Source: Bombyx mori
Taxonomy: Eukaryota; Arthropoda; Insecta; Lepidoptera; Bombycidae
Length of the DNA stretch: 64,000 bases
Assembly: GCF_030269925.1 (NCBI RefSeq)
Contig: NC_085117.1
Location: 1,178,001 to 1,242,000, forward strand
Reading direction: 5' to 3'
Part shown: positions 62,706-64,000 of the stretch, piece after piece
Position numbering within the stretch: the first letter of the stretch is position 1
Layout of the letters: every line of letters begins with the position of its first letter
The notes under the pieces: model-generated
Seen by the model: only the letters and a program-made list of their open reading frames with translations
Database searches by the model: none
Told to the model about the DNA's origin: nothing
Program-made: the position numbers and the translations under genes

Positions 62706-62951
62706 CTGAAATAATTAGAATATCATAAATACCGACATATTATATACTAGGTTTCCTTACAGCTTATTAATGTGTAGATTTTGGTTTTAATAGTGTACAA
62801 AAATACCACAGGTTCCCTTGTCTTCTCTGCACATCAGGCTAGATGTTGATGCCTGCATGTCACTCTGGAAGTTATTCTTGTATATTTCAAGAATATTTTT
62901 TGTTAATTATGCTCCCATGTACTTTTTAGAGAAACTTACATTTACTTTTGA

Positions 62952-63305
62952 AGTCGTCGTGGCCTAAAGGATAAGACGTCCGGTGCATTCGTATCTAGCG
63001 ATGCAACGGTGTTCGAATCTCGCTGGCGGGTACCAATTTTTCTAAGCAAATACGTACTCAACAAATGTTCACGATTGACTTCCACGGTGAAGGAATAACA
63101 TCGTGTAATAAAAACCAAACCCGCAAAATTGCGGGTTTGGTTTTTGTTTGTTGGTTTGGTAGCCGTTGGAACTATATTGAGACCTTAGAACTTATATCTC
63201 AAGGTGGGTGGCGCATTTATGTCGTAGATGTCTATGGGCTCCAGTAACCACTTAACACCAGGCGGGCTGTGAGCTCGTCCATCCATCTAAGCAATAAAAA
63301 AGTAA
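62952..63305 (+). repeat. Bm1-type SINE with complete tRNA-like head and internal deletion
   Basis: Head 'cgtggcctaaaggataagac' (A box region) and B-box ggtgttcgaatctcg, then the linker; the central body is missing (jump to 'ggtagccgttggaactatat'), then the normal tail. A palindrome with arms CCAAACCCGC / GCGGGTTTGG is at 63116-63141. Confidence 0.88.
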
Positions 63306-63805
63306 AAAAAAGTGTATTTAACACACTCACTTGCCTATGTATAGACTAGCATTCTGCTCCAGTGTGATAGTAATTACTCTTGCCACTAAATAAAGAATGT
63401 TAAATGTATGTTAAAGAATGTAAATGGCGGGTACCAATTTTTCTAAGCAAATACGTACTCAACAAATGTTCACGATTGACTTCCACGGTGAAGGAATAAC
63501 ATCGTGTAATAAAAACCAAACCCGCAAAATTGCGGGTTTGGTTTTTGTTTGTTGGTTTGGTAGCCGTTGGAACTATATTGAGACCTTAGAACTTATATCT
63601 CAAGGTGGGTGGCGCATTTATGTCGTAGATGTCTATGGGCTCCAGTAACCACTTAACACCAGGCGGGCTGTGAGCTCGTCCATCCATCTAAGCAATAAAA
63701 AAGTAAAAAAAAGTGTATTTAACACACTCACTTGCCTATGTATAGACTAGCATTCTGCTCCAGTGTGATAGTAATTACTCTTGCCACTAAATAAAGAATG
63801 TTAAA
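63025..63805 (+). repeat. Tandem duplication, 401-bp unit
   Basis: 63025-63425 is repeated at 63426-63805 with no difference noticed up to 'aaagaatgttaaa'. The unit starts inside the SINE ('ggcgggtaccaattttt') and extends about 115 bp beyond its tail. It lies in an intron of the FKBP6-like gene. Confidence 0.9.
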
Positions 63806-64000
63806 ATGAATAAAAAGATCACATCAGGTGATTTATTAAACAACTAAACCAGCTGTTTTTTTTGCTTTTACTCATATTAATATTTTATCACATCATAGAA
63901 GACATGCATTCATAAATTTAGTCAGAGTACAGTCCCGATCAGTGTCGCGGCAAATGACTTTAGCTGCTCTTAACGAGATTCAGCTCTTTAATGAGAATTA
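63806..64000. other. No feature seen up to the edge
   Basis: AT-rich intron sequence. Confidence 0.4.

Noticed and set aside
62952..63030. tRNA gene-like text with A and B boxes
   Set aside because: It is the tRNA-derived head of a Bm1-type SINE; no complete cloverleaf with acceptor pairing, and the SINE body follows.
63116..63141. Perfect palindrome that could be a terminator
   Set aside because: It is inside a SINE copy and recurs in its tandem duplicate; bacterial-type terminators do not apply in this genome.
1..64000. CRISPR array, bacterial operon or rRNA genes
   Set aside because: Repeats are transposon-derived without regular spacing, genes have introns, and no rRNA text was seen.

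Overview
This window looks like lepidopteran, most likely silkworm (Bombyx), nuclear DNA. At least a dozen copies or pieces of a Bm1-type tRNA-derived SINE are present (recognisable box of text around 'ggtaggacctcttgtgagtccgc' and a tail 'ctgtgagctcgtccacccatctaagcaataaaa'), together with Lepidoptera-style Helitrons, mariner/Tc1 copies and several LINE clades. Intergenic and intron DNA is AT-rich, genes have introns, and there is no bacterial signature. All identities below come from reading motifs; no search was run.

Left two thirds (1 to about 46400): a dense, nested transposon landscape built around a small family of near-identical C2H2 zinc-finger genes. Four zinc-finger loci are seen: A (about 11395-12830, +), B (about 24400-25060, -), C (31509-32740, +) and D (38010-39113, +, with its 3' part displaced to 42737-43045). 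Copies of one LINE family with APE-type endonuclease, RT and RNase H (I-like) end within or just before loci A, B and C. The copy at 18857-24400 is full length with two overlapping open frames. Other elements are a CR1-like LINE with near-intact ORFs (about 4030-8758), a jockey-group LINE on the minus strand (14863-18140), RTE pieces, a deleted Ty3/gypsy element with short LTRs, two mariners, pogo-like, hAT-like and PIF/Harbinger-like elements, many nested so that insertion order can be read from target-site duplications.

Right third (about 47000 to 64000): gene-bearing DNA, still TE-rich. Two host genes can be assembled from spliced exons. On the minus strand, four exons (55838..49867) encode a 149-residue GTSF1 protein with two perfect CHHC zinc fingers, a piRNA-pathway factor. 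On the plus strand, three in-phase exons (56802..61752) encode the N-terminus of a protein that resembles FKBP6/Shutdown, a co-chaperone of piRNA biogenesis, and the gene runs off the right edge. The two genes are head to head with start codons about 0.96 kb apart, about 0.5 kb if a MITE insertion is removed, so they may share a divergent promoter. This pairing of two piRNA genes beside a heavily nested transposon region is the most interesting feature of the window.
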